Assembly: GCA_025362915.1 (NCBI GenBank)
Contig: JANYEU010000113.1
Location: forward strand, 1 to 5,249
Length of the DNA: 5,249 bases
Direction: 5' to 3'
Source of the DNA: Chitinophagaceae bacterium
GTDB lineage: Bacteria > Bacteroidota > Bacteroidia > Chitinophagales > Chitinophagaceae
This document shows, piece by piece, positions 4,830-5,249 of the stretch (position 1 is its first letter; each line of letters begins with the position of its first letter). Below the pieces are notes generated by a model that did no database searches, was not told where the DNA came from, and worked only from the letters and a program-made list of their open reading frames with translations. The position numbers were made by a program, and so were the translations under genes.

Positions 4830-4863
4830 GCTGTTTGAGATGTATGTCTTAAACAGCTTTTTT
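4830..4863 (+). terminator. Rho-independent terminator of the lipoprotein gene
   Basis: GCTGTTTGAGA (4830-4840) pairs with TCTTAAACAGC (4847-4857), an 11-bp stem with one G-T wobble and a 6-nt loop, followed by TTTTTT at 4858-4863. It lies about 25 bp after the stop codon and separates the lipoprotein from rfbF. Confidence 0.9.
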
Positions 4864-4936
4864 ATTTATTGCCTAATACGAAAGTGTAAAAGGGCTGCTT
4901 GTTTTTGTAAGAGCAATTCTGTGTGGGGTTACATGG

Positions 4937-4969
4937 TATGTTATTATAACCTAAATCCTATTAGATTTG
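4937..4969 (+). promoter_or_regulatory. Candidate promoter of rfbF
   Basis: TAGATTTG at 4962-4969 matches the -7 consensus exactly. TATG at 4937-4940, one mismatch from TTTG, is 21 nt upstream. Transcription would begin about 10-15 nt before the ATG at 4990, giving a very short leader. With the terminator just upstream, this marks rfbF as the start of a new transcription unit. Confidence 0.55.
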
Positions 4970-4989
4970 CACCGATAATTTATTACTGT

Positions 4990-5249
4990 ATGAAAGTTGT
5001 GATTTTTGCTGGGGGATTGGGAACGAGGCTTGCCGAAGAAACTGATATAAGACCCAAACCAATGGTTGAAGTAGGAGGGAAGCCAATGATTTGGCATATC
5101 ATGAAAATATATTCTCATTACGGATTTAATGAATTTATCATCTGCCTTGGCTACAAGGGATACATGATAAAGGAATATTTCATGAATTATTTTTTGCATA
5201 ACTCTGACATCACCATCGATGTGGCAAAAAATTCTATGGAAGTTCATGG
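4990..5249 (+). CDS. rfbF: Glucose-1-phosphate cytidylyltransferase, N-terminal part (cut by window edge)
   Basis: The 86 visible residues start MKVVIFAGGLGTRL and contain the nucleotidyltransferase signature: the G-G-L-G-T-R-L loop (8-14) and RPKPMVEVGGKP (21-32), with K23 the expected phosphate-contacting lysine. The following IWHIMKIYSHYGFNEF and IICLGYKGYMIKEYF segments are characteristic of RfbF/DdhA and separate it from the glucose-1-phosphate thymidylyl- and uridylyltransferases. In this family the enzyme joins CTP and glucose 1-phosphate to CDP-glucose plus pyrophosphate in the cytoplasm. That is the first step to CDP-linked dideoxy or branched sugars for O-antigen or other surface polysaccharides. 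Family members are about 255-260 residues, so roughly a third is present. The CDP-glucose 4,6-dehydratase gene commonly follows, beyond this window. The ATG at 4990 matches the family start. Confidence 0.94.
   Translation, partial: MKVVIFAGGLGTRLAEETDIRPKPMVEVGGKPMIWHIMKIYSHYGFNEFIICLGYKGYMIKEYFMNYFLHNSDITIDVAKNSMEVH

Noticed and set aside
4951..5247. Minus-strand open frame of 98 codons at the right end.
   Set aside because: It lies antisense to rfbF, whose product is unmistakable on the plus strand.

Overview
The window looks like chromosomal DNA of a Bacteroidota bacterium. The base composition is AT-rich, Shine-Dalgarno sequences are mostly absent, several gene starts have a TANNTTTG-type -7 promoter element upstream, and the recognisable proteins resemble Bacteroidota families. 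A Chitinophagaceae-like or related environmental lineage is my guess; nothing here fixes the genus.

Left end (1-1238): the start of a nitrite reductase large subunit gene (nirB, minus strand, cut by the window edge) is divergent from a Crp/Fnr-family regulator. The regulator has an N-terminal four-cysteine cluster and a fifth cysteine that aligns with the fourth [4Fe-4S] ligand of E. coli FNR. The shared intergenic region holds a perfect FNR/CRP-type dyad (TATGAT-N4-ATCATA) that overlaps a candidate nirB promoter. Together these suggest an oxygen- or NO-responsive switch for nitrite assimilation or respiration.

Middle (1239-4327): two proteins of unknown function (312 and 168 residues) sit among many repeats. 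These are a ~295-bp element with terminal inverted repeats and two internal CGCAAAG-rich copies; a degenerate relative of it split by a 79-bp hairpin; about eight head-to-tail 21-bp units; a pair of REP-like hairpins; and a ~100-bp palindromic element flanked by a perfect 10-bp direct repeat. This is a repeat-laden junction between two conserved loci.

Right end (4328-5249): a small secreted lipoprotein with its own candidate promoter and a strong terminator is followed by the start of rfbF (glucose-1-phosphate cytidylyltransferase). rfbF is the usual first gene of a CDP-sugar or O-antigen operon and is cut by the window edge.

I found no CRISPR array, tRNA, rRNA, transposase, reverse transcriptase or recognisable defence system. 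The most interesting material is the regulator with its operator and the small non-autonomous repeat elements.
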